From positions 12,171,001-12,235,000 of the forward strand of contig NC_134460.1 in NCBI RefSeq assembly GCF_047948215.1: DNA of 64,000 nt, in the 5' to 3' direction. This DNA is from Lycorma delicatula (taxonomy: Eukaryota; Arthropoda; Insecta; Hemiptera; Fulgoridae). Both the position numbers and the translations under genes were made by a program. The notes under the pieces were generated by a model. The model made no database searches, was not told where the DNA came from, and was given only the letters and a program-made list of their open reading frames with translations. Below are positions 1 through 12,800 of this stretch, in pieces (the stretch's first letter is position 1; the number at the start of each line of letters is the position of its first letter).

Positions 1-545
1 TTGGCTTTCCTCAAGGAGGTCAAGTGGGCGCCATCCATTCTTATGGAGAACCTAGGGATTCATTGCTTTCCAGTCATCAAAATCATGTCAGTCTTTTGGG
101 CAGAGACTGAGAGTCCTCTGTCTGCCAGCCATCTCACAATACGATTTAATGTATTGTTAGCCAGTAGCGTCACCTCTTGAAGACACCTCACTGTCACTAC
201 AATGAAGAGGTCAGCCTACGTGGCTGACCTACGTACCAGTGTGGTATGTCTGGTGTACCGACATCGTCAGGTTCAGGACTTAAGTTTAGAGATTGCATAT
301 TCTAGCTTTTCTACAGTAAACCTTGGTAGTTCTTTGGCTATAATCGCTCTCTCTACATTACATCTCCAATCTCGGTCTGGAGGAAAAAGTGCCTGTACAG
401 CACTCACCAGTTGTTCTCTAGGTAGTTTGGGTAGAGACCTGCCCATAACTATCCTATAGACATCCCCAAATGGGTTATCATTGAGTTTACTGCAAACCTC
501 CTTCCATTTCTCTCCCTTTGATCTGATTATTGCCATTCTGGGGTC
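1..545 (-). mobile_element. R1-like non-LTR retrotransposon relic, internally deleted
   Basis: On the minus strand, 536-273 encodes a region before the reverse transcriptase with KWKEVCSKLNDNPFGDVYRI and MGRSLPKLPREQL, typical of R1/LOA-type elements. Past a junction near 270-215, bases 215-45 encode a decayed ADLFIVVTV (the YADD region) followed by WLADRGLSVSAQKTDMILMT, a downstream RT motif. The RT part between the two blocks is missing and stops are present, so the copy is dead. It continues off the left edge. Confidence 0.7.
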
Positions 546-709
546 TTTCCTAGCTGATCTAAGCTGTGAGACAATATTCTCATTCGATGAAAAATTCTGA
601 CGTCTCCTTCTATGTGTTAAGATATCAGAATCTGACCATCACAAGTAAAAATATATTTTTAAGTTTATTTATTATAAAAAAAATTATTTATATTAACTTA
701 TTCCTACAG

Positions 710-874
710 ATGAGATACTGGCTCCGTCAGCTAGACAGCCATTTACCTCCTCCTTTCTGTCAAATTGGTGAGTGGCTTGCTGATGCAGAAGACCTTATAG
801 AATCTGATGATATTCCAAATGTTATGAATGAAGAGACTGCTACAATTATAAGTAAAAAACTTGAAGAACATAAG
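710..874 (+). CDS. Msp300: Msp300 exon e1
   Basis: 165 bp, 55 codons, phase 0 on both sides. Acceptor ttcctacag, donor AAG|gtatga. It encodes IGEWLADAEDLI and NEETATIISKKLEEHK, the repeat that follows the CH-domain region in nesprins. The exon begins with an ATG, but a polypyrimidine tract and AG sit directly before it, so I read this Met as internal. Confidence 0.93.
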
Positions 875-3800
875 GTATGACCTACATCATTTTTTTTTAC
901 CAAGTAAATTTTATTTGTTTATTTTTTGTATTGTATTTGAATTACTGATTTATTGTGCATCACTTTTTATTTTGAAAAGTTACTTTTATTATTAAAATGT
1001 TACCTTTTTCTGTATTTATATTGTATAATTAGTGACTAACTAGTAACTAGTAACTTGTGATTAGTAACTAGTGAAGCAGAAGATAAACAACAAATAACTT
1101 TTTCAGTTCCTTTTTTGAAGGTTAAATTTACTAGTATTTAGATGAACTTCTCTATAGATTTCTATGTATTTACTATGTGGTATGGTAAGTGTGTTGTTGA
1201 GTTGAAGTTATTGATATTGTTTGTACTTGATCTTGAAAAATCAGTTATTAAATTAAATACTTGTAATGTGAAGGACACATCTATATTAATAAATTTGAAA
1301 ATCACATTCACCAAATTATAGGTAGCTATGAAAACAATGCATTTATTCCACCTTAGTTTAAGGAGCAATAGAAATGTATTTTAAAAATAAAAAAGAAAGA
1401 ATATGAATGCCTGAATAAAAAAGTATTTAGTTTCCGTGGTTATGAAACTTGTTGCATAAATTAATTTATAATTGATAGTCAGTTTTTAATAGATATATTT
1501 TTCATTTTGACATATTTACTTTACTCGTATTATGTCAGTCTCTGCTAAATAGTGTACAAGTCCGAAAAGGAAATGAACTACCATCCTATTCAATAATTAG
1601 TCTTTTTTTTTAACCTGGGACCACCGTTAAGTATTGCTTCACAGGATGAGGAATGACAAATGTAGAGTGTGAAAATGCTATGCCTGACCAGGATTCAAAC
1701 CCAGGACTTCCAAATGAAAGGCTGAGAGCTACCACTCGTGCCACAGAGGCTGGCAATAATTAGTCCTAACACATCTTATCAGTCCTAGATTTTGAATAAA
1801 AACAGATTGTGTCATTTTTGAAGGTCAAACCAGCTGATAGTTTTTAACTAATATCATGTTGTGATTATGTTTCAAGTTTAAAAAATTCATTCTTTCATTT
1901 ACTTTGACTTTTTTTATCATTGGTACTTTGTTCAATATTGACATTAAAATTCATTTGTAAATTTAAACATTGTAACACAACAGGTTACCCAAAAATAATC
2001 AGAATCATTAAAAAAAATTTTAATAGTTTTTGGTTAATAAAATTTTAATCTTGTTCAAAGAACTCTTCATGGACTGAGTTCATTGTTCGAATGGTTTTCT
2101 ACTACTGGAACATTTTCTGAATTTCTGAAGTGGAATTGTGCCCCAAGGCCTGCAGTGACTTATCTTTGACTTCCTCTGTTGTAAAAAAACACTTTATGGG
2201 GAGGTTTTTTTTATGAGGAAACAAAGAAAAGTCACATGGAGTAAGATTGGGTGAGTAGTTGGCTGGTGAGGAGCAATGGTCATCTTGTTTTTGGCAAAAA
2301 CTGTTTTAATGTGGAGGGTGACATGAGCAAGTATTGCTGTGTATAGAAACCAAATCAACAGGCATTTTCATCACATATTCTCACCCAGTCTTCTCAACAT
2401 GCCCGAGTATAAATGTTTTATCATCTCCTCAGAAGGAAACTTTCTCTATGAACAATCCCCATGTACATTAAAAAAAGTAAAATTAACATTTCTTACATTT
2501 GATCGAACATTCTGTGCTTTTTCATTGGTCTCAGTGAACTGTGATTTCTACTCGCTTGATTGTTTTTCATTTCAGGTTCATAACTGTAAAACCAGCTCTC
2601 ATCATTTGTCACACCTTTAAAAAGAAAGTGTGGGTATTTCCAAATTCACCATTCTAATCAAGACACACATTCACACAATTGGTTTTCTGATCTTTTGGAT
2701 CAACTGAGGAACAAATTTTGTACTAGTACATTCCAATTCAAATCATTTATTAAAATTTGTTGGGAAGAACATCTAAAACGCGTAATTCAGAAATATCTTC
2801 AATTGTCTATGATCTTTGTAAATTGCTTGTAAACTTTTTCAAAATGTTTTGACTAAAATTTCATAATGTTTTTTTTTGTCTTCAGTCACTTTGACTGGCT
2901 TTATGCAGCTCTCCAAGATTCCGTATCTAGTGCCAGTCATTTCATTTCATTATACCCCTACATCCTACATCCCTAACAATTTGTTTTACATATTCCAAAC
3001 ATTGCTTACCTGCACAATTTTTCCCATCTACATGTCCCTCCAAAATTAAGTGACTATTCCAGGATGCCTTAATATGTGGCCTATAAGTCTCTTCTTTTAA
3101 CTATAATTTTCCAAATACTTCTCTCTTTATCAATTTGCCACAACACCTCTTCATTTGTCCGTTTATCCACCCACCTGATTTTTAACATCTCTTATAGCTC
3201 CACATTTCAAAAGCTTCTAATCTTTTCTTCTCAGGTCCTCCAATCATCTAAGTTTCACTTCCATATAAAGCTACGCGCCAAACATATACTTTCAAAAATG
3301 TTTTCCTGATATTTAAATTAATTTTTGATGTAAGTAAATTATATTTTTGACAGAAAACTTGTTTCACCTGTGTTATGAGGCATTTTGCATTACTCTTGCT
3401 TCATCCATCTTTAGTAATTCTACTTCCCAAATAACAGAATTCTATCTCCGTAATCTTTTCTCTTCCTAATTTTACATTCAGTGGTCCATCTTCGTTATTT
3501 CTACTACATTTCATTATTTTCGTTTTGTTCTTGTTTATTTTCATGCAGTAGTTTTTGCATAGGACTTCTTCTATGCCGTTCTAAATCCTTTTTACTGTAG
3601 AATTACTATATCAGCAAATCGTAGCATCTTTATCTTTTCACCTTATACTGTTACTCTGAATCTAAATTGTTCTTTAACATCATTAACTGCTAGTTCTATG
3701 TAAAGATTAAAAAGTAACGGGGATAGGGAACATCCTTGTCGGACTGCATTTTTTATTACGGTTTCTTTCTTATGTTCTTCAATTATTATTGTTGCTGTTT

Positions 3801-6800
3801 GGTTCCTGTAAATGTTAGCAATTGTGCTTCTATCTTTGTATTTGAACCCTAATTTTTTTACAATGCTAAACATTTTATTCCAGTCTACGTTATCGAATGC
3901 CTTTTCTAGGTTCTATAAATTCCAAGTATGTTAGTTTGTTTTTCTTTAATCTTCCTTCTACTATTAATCTGAGGCCTAAAATTGCTTCTCTTGTCCCTAT
4001 ACTTCTCCTGAAACCAAATTGGTCTTCTCCTAGCATTTATTTCATTCTCCTCTCAATTCTTCTGTACAGAATTCTAATTAAGATTTTTGATGTATGGCTA
4101 GTTAAGATAATTGTTCTCTATTCTTCACATTTTTCTGCTCCTGCTTTTTTTGGTATCATAACACTCTTTCTGAGGTCTGATGGAACTTCCCCTTTTTTGT
4201 AAATATTACACACCAGTTTGTGTAATCAATCTATTGCTTCCTTACCTGCACTGCACAGTAATTCTGCAGGTATCCTGTCTATCCCAGGAGCCTTTTTTCC
4301 ATGCAGATCTTTTAATGCTCAATTAAATTCAAATGTTAGTATTGTATCTCTCTTTACATCCTCTTTGACCTCCACTTCTTTTTCTACAACACCAGTTTCT
4401 AATTCATTTCCTCCATTTACATCTTCAATATATTCCACTGACCTATTGACCATTTCTTTTGTATTATAAATCGGTGTACAATCTTCATTTAACACATAAT
4501 GTATTCATAATGTAATGTAATATAAATGCAGTGTCAAATTTATCAAAATTATCCCAATATTCTAAAGCCAGATAGTAATTTTAGTTAGAAGGGATTTTTA
4601 TTTTGATTAAAACAAAATCTCATTTTCAAATTTTTTTGTGTAAATAATTAACATAACATGCATATTTTTTTCATATAAAATTGATTATTTTGAGATAGTG
4701 AAGTGGTAAGTGAAAATCTTGAAAGATTGATAAAAATATTTTCATTCATAATTCTGGAGGGTTGACTAGAATTTAATAGGTCTCAAGTGAAATTTCCCCT
4801 TATGTAATCTCAAAAACCGCTCATAGACCTGTATTTTATTTAAAGCTAGCTCTTTAAAAGCATTTTGAAGCATCATTGTCATTTCCTTAAGAAGAAATAA
4901 AATTTAACATTAACTTTGTGCTCTTTATGATCATTCATCACAAAAATTATTAAATGAGCTCCAAGAAAAATTAACATGGACCAGTTATTTTGGATAATCC
5001 CTTGGGGGTGATGACAGATAGAGAAGATTGTAGACATAGAAGAGAATGATTTAGATGTAAAAGGTGTGATGGTATCGGGGAGGATTTTGATGAGAACTGG
5101 ATGGAGGTGCCAAAGGATAGTGAGAGTGATGAGATTTCTGCCACAGGTCATAGAACCATGAGATCTATCAAGACTAGGATAATGAAATGTAAATACAGTC
5201 CAATTTATAAAAAATTATCCTAATATTCAAAAGGCAGGTAATAATTTTATTTAGGAGGTAATTTTATTTTGATTAAAACAAAACCTCATTTTCAAATTTG
5301 TTTTGTGTAAATTATTCTTAACTTATATTATTTTTGTGAATATATAGAGTTATAACTTATATGTTTTTCATACAACATTAATTATATTGAGACAGTGATA
5401 TATAAGTGGTAATTCATAAAAAAAATAATAAAATGAAATAAATTTTGATTTTATCTGTAGATTACTTTAATCTTGGATTAAAACATGGAAGACAGTTACA
5501 GTACAGTAATACATTGATGAAATTTAAAATGACTGTTATGCTTAATTTATCAAGTACAGTAAGGAATTCAAAAGAAATGTTGATTAAAAGTAAAAAATAT
5601 AATTTTATTTTTTTACTATAAATTCATTGATTGTATTTTGAAATTTTAGTTTGTTTGGCTTTTTTACAGTGTGATTTTATGAATATGGTGTCTGATTTCA
5701 GGCGTTCTTTGCTAACATGCCCAATATTGAAAGAATGTTTGATCAGGCATTAACATCTGGTATACAGAATCAAGTTCCACCACAACAGTTAGAGAATATG
5801 ACACAGCGTTTAAGTCTGATTGGACCTCGTGCTGCTCAGAGAAGAATTAGACTGAAATTTTTAGAACATAAGGTACTTTACAAACTAATTATATTTATTA
5901 ATAATTAATATTTTTAAATTTGTAATTTTTTTTATTCATGACAGCAATATGGAAAATTATGTAATAATTCTCCCCACTCACTTCATCACTTCTCACTCAC
6001 TTGTCTCAGCGCAAATGTTGCATCAGTAGTGGATCTACCATATCTAAATCCCATTTGTTCTTCCAATTGATTATAAGTCTTCCTTCTGATGCGTTTTTCC
6101 AATTCCCTTTCAAACCACTTTGCCACGTGTGGAAGTAGTTAATATCTCTGCAATTACTACACAATATCTTGTCCCCTTTTTTAAATATGGGGATTATTAT
6201 TCCCTTTTTCCAGTCTTCTGGAATCACCTTCATTTTCATATACTTCTGAACAGTCTGTACAGCTACTGTAAACAACAAACTCTTGCAGCCTTCACCATCT
6301 CACTGCTTATCTCATCAATTCCTGGTTCTTTGCCTCCTTTTATTCTTCTTAAAGCATCCTGTATATCCTTCATAATTATGTAATATCCCTCTTCTGACCC
6401 CACTTCCCTCACTGCTGTCCTTTCCATTTCCTCCCTTCTTTCTCTCAATTGATTTGGGTTTAGGAGTTCAGTACAATATTCTTTCCATCTACAAAGAATT
6501 CCTTCTTTACAAATATTTGTCCTAGATTTTTATTAATAAACTTTACCTTTTCTCTCTCTTTTGCTTTACTTTTAATGACACCAAACAGCGTTTTCTTATT
6601 CCTTGTGAGTCCCTTTCCAGTTCTTCTGTGAACTCTTTCCAACATTTACTCTTCTCTCTGCTTATAACTTTATTATATTTCCCTTTTGCACCCCTATATT
6701 TATTCCTGTAGCTTTCATTCCTGTATTTCATTCTTGTAACTTTGTTTCCATGTCTTCCATGCTATCTTCTTCTTTTCAACTGCTGACCTTACATCATCAT

Positions 6801-9800
6801 TCCATCACTTTGTTTCCTTTCTTACCTCTTTTATTCCTCGTTTAGGTAACCATTCCTTTATCCCTTCCTCATACTCTTCCCTTATCTTGTTTTCTTTCAA
6901 CTTACACACTTTATAATTTTTTCCCCTCATAACCTTCACACTGGGAATTTTCTCAAATCTAAACTTAGTTATTACCAACTCTTTCCTCTGGTTTCCTCTT
7001 AACTGCTATGTCTCCACTCACCAGCCTTACATCCATCAGTTCCCTCCTTATCTCTCTCCCTCTCTCTCATTCTCTCACTAACACATATTCAGTTAATGAT
7101 TTTGTTCTTTCTCCCCATACGTACCTCGTAACCTTCTTTCTATTTTTATCATCAAACCGTGAGTTATCCACTATGAAATTATTCTGTTCACAAAACTGTA
7201 TTATTTCACCTTCCACATTTCTTCCTCCATATCCATACAGTAGTCCCAGAACCTCCTCTACTCCATTTCTCTTTTCCCACCTTTGCATTCATGTCTCCTA
7301 TTATTACTGTCTCCTTATCCTCTATACAGTTTTCCAGTTTCTCTAAGAACTATCCTATATTTTCTTCAACACATCCCACCTGAGAGGCATACACTTATAT
7401 GATATCCCAGGTTTTACCTCCAATCCTTAGCCTTAATCTTAAAATTTTATCATCTATTACCTCCACTCTCCTAACTCCTTGTCTCAGTGCCGCTACAAAA
7501 TTTCGTACAGTGCAACAGAACAACTGAGACCAGCTGGCTTTGATTTATTGTTGTGAGTGAGGGTGCATGCATGTGATGCGCAAACTGTTCTTACTTTCTA
7601 GACAGTCATAATATTCAAAGCACATTATACATTATATAAAAAAAAATACTCAATAATTTATCAATTATTAAAGAAGTAATATTATTGTTAAAACTGTGTA
7701 CCAGGGAAAATTACTTGTAAATGTAATAATAATAATAACTTCTTTACATAAAGAAATCTTTGTAAAACGTACTGTCTGAAGTATTTTTCCAATACATGGG
7801 AAACATTTACCAATATTATAAATATCCACATTTATTATATTGATATTTTGTAATGTACAATAAACAGATCAGTTGAGAGCATGATACTTACTATTTATCA
7901 AATTTAACAATTGTGTTAAAATTTTATACACACTTTAGAAATAAAACAATAACATATTTCACTTTTTAGATGTCAATATAAAAAAATTAAGACTGGGTAT
8001 AAATAAAAATTCAATAATGAAATTATTCTAGATTTTTTTTACTTTGATTACTCTTAATTTAATGTATTTTGTAACAGTGATTTATGACAGGAATTTTAAA
8101 TGAAGTATGTTTTTATTCATTTAATTGCCGATTGTTTTTTGTCAGTTTAAGTTTTTATTATTATCGAATTATTTTTTTTTTTAAGTAAAACTTTTTTTTA
8201 AATATATAATCATTTTCATTTTTAAAAACTGTTTAAACTGTCTAGTGAAGCGTGTAAATGGATTTTATATTTTCATACATTTTCTTTTATAGTGTTGCCT
8301 TATTGCATTCTTACATCTGACTGTATCAAAATTAAGAGGATGGACTGTTAAATATGGACGTGAAGATAAAGTCCAACATTTGCTTGATCAGTACACTAAC
8401 TTTGTCTCGCGCAATAGAATATTTCAAGAATTTAATAAAGCTTACATTGATATGCAGCAAGTTGTGGAAGAATACAAACGTGAAGGAAATATTGGTAGGT
8501 GTTTATGAAATTTAAATTAAATGTAACACTGCAGTCTTATTACTGTTAGTTTACGATGTAAACTGTAATGTTTGTAACATTTTTTTATTCATTTTTGGTG
8601 TTAGATATGAGCTGTAACCTAAGTATAGTGACTAGCAACATCTGCATTAAGATGTTAAATGTGGAGTTTATGAAGAACCTTGGGTAAAAGAAGTACCAGT
8701 TATAACAAAACATTGGCAGCAGTGAATCAGATTAACTGGTCCATTAGGTAGCTGTTGACAGTTCTATTAATAGATGCTTTTTAATTATGCTGTGATAATA
8801 AAAAATCCCAACATTTGCGAAGACTAGTTCTGCCTTCACAAAATTGATTTCTTGTTGCAAAAGATCTAAATGCTTTAAATTGTATTGTTAATTTGTGAAA
8901 TTAATGAACTATAGTAGTCTATAAAGGAAAAATAAGGCAGTGGCATTGTGAGTTTAATAAGTTTGAACAAATGTTTGTAACAAAGAGGGGACTAGAAGCC
9001 TAGGGTTCAGATGGATTACCTGGTTGAATAATTGAATTTAACTCTTTAGAAAACTGATACTTGATAATTTATGTTTGTACAATTAAATTTCCTGACATGC
9101 CACAAAACGCAGTGTATAGAATTTGTATGAAAAGCTAAGCTAGCATCTGTATAAAAGAGTGGGTTCCAAATTTCCTGCTTGTTGCCTACAAAAATCAAAT
9201 GAAAACACGTACTCTGCATCTTTGGATCACTATGAAAGAGAGAGAGAGAAACAGGAGAGAGTGAATACTTTTTCTCATAGCTTGTGATGTAATGTGGGTT
9301 TCTTTGTCATTGTTAAGTTTAAACAGCAATGTTTACAGTTTATTGATAAATTTGCATTCAATTAAAACAAAAAGTTCTATTAAACAACACAGAAGATATT
9401 CTTTTCCTTTTCTTGTTTTTTATAGAACTGTGACAATTATTATTAGATTTGTACCCAAAATTGCTTCATAACTGAAGTGTGCCATTGATAACTAATAACT
9501 ATAAATGCTGATGTTAGGAAATGTTCTTATTTACTTTGTGCTCTTAACGTTCATAAGGTTCTCTAAATTTCTACTGGAAGATTTTTCATCTCTTTTCTTA
9601 TTATATCTTGTACTTACTATCTTTTATGGGTTTTTTAACCTCAAAAAGTGTCTTGGCTCTCAGCACTTAGAAGAAGTGAGAACTGTGAAGAGTGAGGAGT
9701 TTGTAAAATGGTTGTGCTGAAATAATTGAAATCTGAGGCAATATTTTTTTATGAATAAAATATAAAAAGTGATACTTCTTTTCTATTTAGAAACTAATTA

Positions 9801-12800
9801 TTAATCAGACTGGATGGATTACCAACCATCCTAATAATTTGTTTATGCATTATGTGTTAAATTTGTTTCTTTGTTTTTTCAATTATATATTTATATACAT
9901 CCACTTGAGCTTATATGTTGTGTCTGTATTGTGCATGCGTATGAGCTTCGATGTGAATATAGGAATACTCACATAACAGAATATTAAGTTGAATATTTAA
10001 GTTTTCCTTAAACTTTTCTAAAATTTTTTTTAGATCAAAGAGAAAGCATTGCAACTGATGCTTTTATGCATGATACTGCACAGCGGTGGAAGAATGTTTC
10101 AATGGAGCTACGTTGTGTACAAACAATGATGGAAGAAGTAATTGTTTACTGGAGACGATGGACTTCATTGTCAGAAGAATTAATTAACTGGCTTAATGTC
10201 GCTGAAACAAAACTAGAATTACCTGAAGAAGATAGAATGGAATTTTTTCAGGTACTATTTTTTGTATATTTGTATATGTTCTTATAAAAAAAATATATAT
10301 ATAAACTACAATGAGGTATCTGCAGAAGTTTTAAGTATTTCTATTTAAGTTTTTACTACATCACTTAATGTTTTATTATTTTTTTCAATATTCTGAGAAG
10401 TGGTGAGCAGATAATGGATCAATTACAGTTTTGAACATTTTGAATTCTAGACCCAGTAGTTAGGAAAAATTGAATATTTGTTATAAAATGCAGCAATACA
10501 TTAAAATTCTAAAGTGTTCTTTTTTTGTAGCAGATTTTTTTTTTATAGGTTGGGAAAATGTTTAATACATCTGATGTTAAATAAAAATAAATATTTGAGA
10601 AAGTCAATGTTTTGTGAATATCTTTTTAAAACAAATTTTGTAGCTAAAAAAATAAAAATTCAGCATTGATAATGTGCAGATTTCCAAAAGGAATTTCAAA
10701 GGATTTCCAAATTTTTAAATAATCTTTTTTATAATATTTAGATGTGCAAACAGCCAAATAAGATAGTGGTTGTAGAGTAATGTTGGAACTGGAAATTAGC
10801 CTGTGGATGTTACAGTATTTGAAAACTGTTTTGATTAACAAAATTTAAATAGTTAATTTATTATCTATTTGTGTGAACAGTATTGTTTATAGTATTTGTA
10901 CTAAATGAAATATTTTTTTGTTTCTGTAATGGGGTATCGGTAAATGATTTTCTTTTTAATGTGTTAATTTTATTGTTACCAGGATACTGTTTCATTGTTA
11001 AGGAGATACTGTTGTTTTAAATTTATGTTGTAAATTTATATTTGGTTACTTTTCAGGATGTTAGTGTTTGGAAAGATAAGCATCAAAAGCTTGGAGAAAC
11101 TGTAAGCTTTTTGATAGCTACCTGTGAAGATCAAGTTGCAAACGAATTAAAGGATAAATATCTTAAAATCAATGCTCGTTGGGAGAATATATTTCCTGTA
11201 AGTGAGATAATATTCAGATTTCATTTCAGTTAAATTTTACTTATAATTTATTCTTAGAAATTGTATCAAAATATTAGAAGTGTATGTGTTTTTTTTTGTT
11301 CATTATTGCTGAATTATTAGTATAATTTACACATTTTAACATTATTTAAGAATTTGAATTTATAGCATTTAAAGTTTCTATGGATTTGACAAAGTTAAAA
11401 ATCAATTACTATTTGTACTAGGTTTAGTTATTTCCATGATTAAAATCTTAGGAGTATCTGCTGTTTCATCATTTAAAATATTTAACAACTGGTTGCCCTC
11501 TCTTAAGAATTTTTTTTTGTATTTACTTGGATGTGTTTTACAAAAAATAACTGAAAAAAAATATTAAACTTACTTCCCTTTTGATAAAACTTTTATTGAA
11601 GTTTCAAACGGGGATTAATTAATCATTTTACGTCAGTTTTTTGCACTTCATATATTGTAAATAATTTTTATAAGATTTCAGGGAAAAAGAATTAAAGCAG
11701 TAAGGACATAAATTTTTTTTAAATTTTGATTATGGGTTCTTTTCCAAGTTGTAAATAAGACCTGGAAACTGTGGAACCCCAGATAATGCAGCATGAGAGA
11801 AAAGTTTCATTACACTAAGACAGCTGCTTGTTACATGGCAATAATTTATTCTTAATAGTATCCATGTTAAAAGTAGGAATAAGATATTTTGTTTTTTTTA
11901 TTATCCAATGGAATGAGTTAAGAAATGAAAATTTCATTGTTACAGTGAATTTATTATTGTTGTGCATCAAGATCTGATTTTGCTTCTTGTTGCTGATTGT
12001 GATTGTGATTGAAATTGAAACAAGAAATGCTTTAGGGATTGTAGTCCATATTTCCAATGTCTAATATCTGATGATTTTATTTTTATTGATGATGACCTTA
12101 TATCTCTATCTGCAAATAATGAAAAATGTACACATGTTGATCTTTTCAAGTAATAAGTATTTTTAACTTTTGTTTTACTTGCAGCATGTGAAGCAGTACA
12201 TGCATGCTGGGGATATATTAAGAAACAGAAAAGATTACAGAGCTGGAGTTGAACGTTTACAAGCTTGGTTGAGAAATGCTGAGTCTATATTAGGTTCTTC
12301 ACAATTAAGCTCAACAGAAAAAATAAAAGCATATGGTCAGCAGTTACAGGTAATTGTTACTATAGCTTAATTATACTTATTATATAATTATTATATTATT
12401 ACTTATTCTATAGCTTAATTAACTAGTAAATCTGTTTAAGTTGTTTTGTTTCAAGTGACCAATCCTCAAATAGTATATTTTTGTAAATGTACTTTATTCC
12501 TATTAACTTTTAATTTAATCAGTTGGTTACCTTGGTTGGAATGTTTATCTGCTAAATTGTGTCTAATAATTGAGATTAAACTGTTCATATTTATATTTGT
12601 TTTGAGGTAATGAGAATAATATTTTTTGTTGACAGATTCTTCAATCAGAAGTTGAAGGGATGGAAGAATTATTTAAGAGTGTTAGCAAAAAATTTCAAGG
12701 TTTAATTCAAGATTTATCCCGAGAAGAAGTGGATAAAAATATGACTACTTTGAAAAAAGAAAAAGGTTGAGTATTTTGTTCAAATTTAAAATTTTTATAG

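Noticed and set aside
710..712. ATG at the start of exon e1 as a translation start
   Set aside because: It follows a good splice acceptor, and the conserved nesprin frame expects upstream exons coding the CH domains.
7008..7346. 112-codon Ser/Leu/Phe-rich plus-strand frame
   Set aside because: It is the shadow of the LINE endonuclease coding on the minus strand. The same applies to plus-strand frames at 3076-4469 and 47126-48385.
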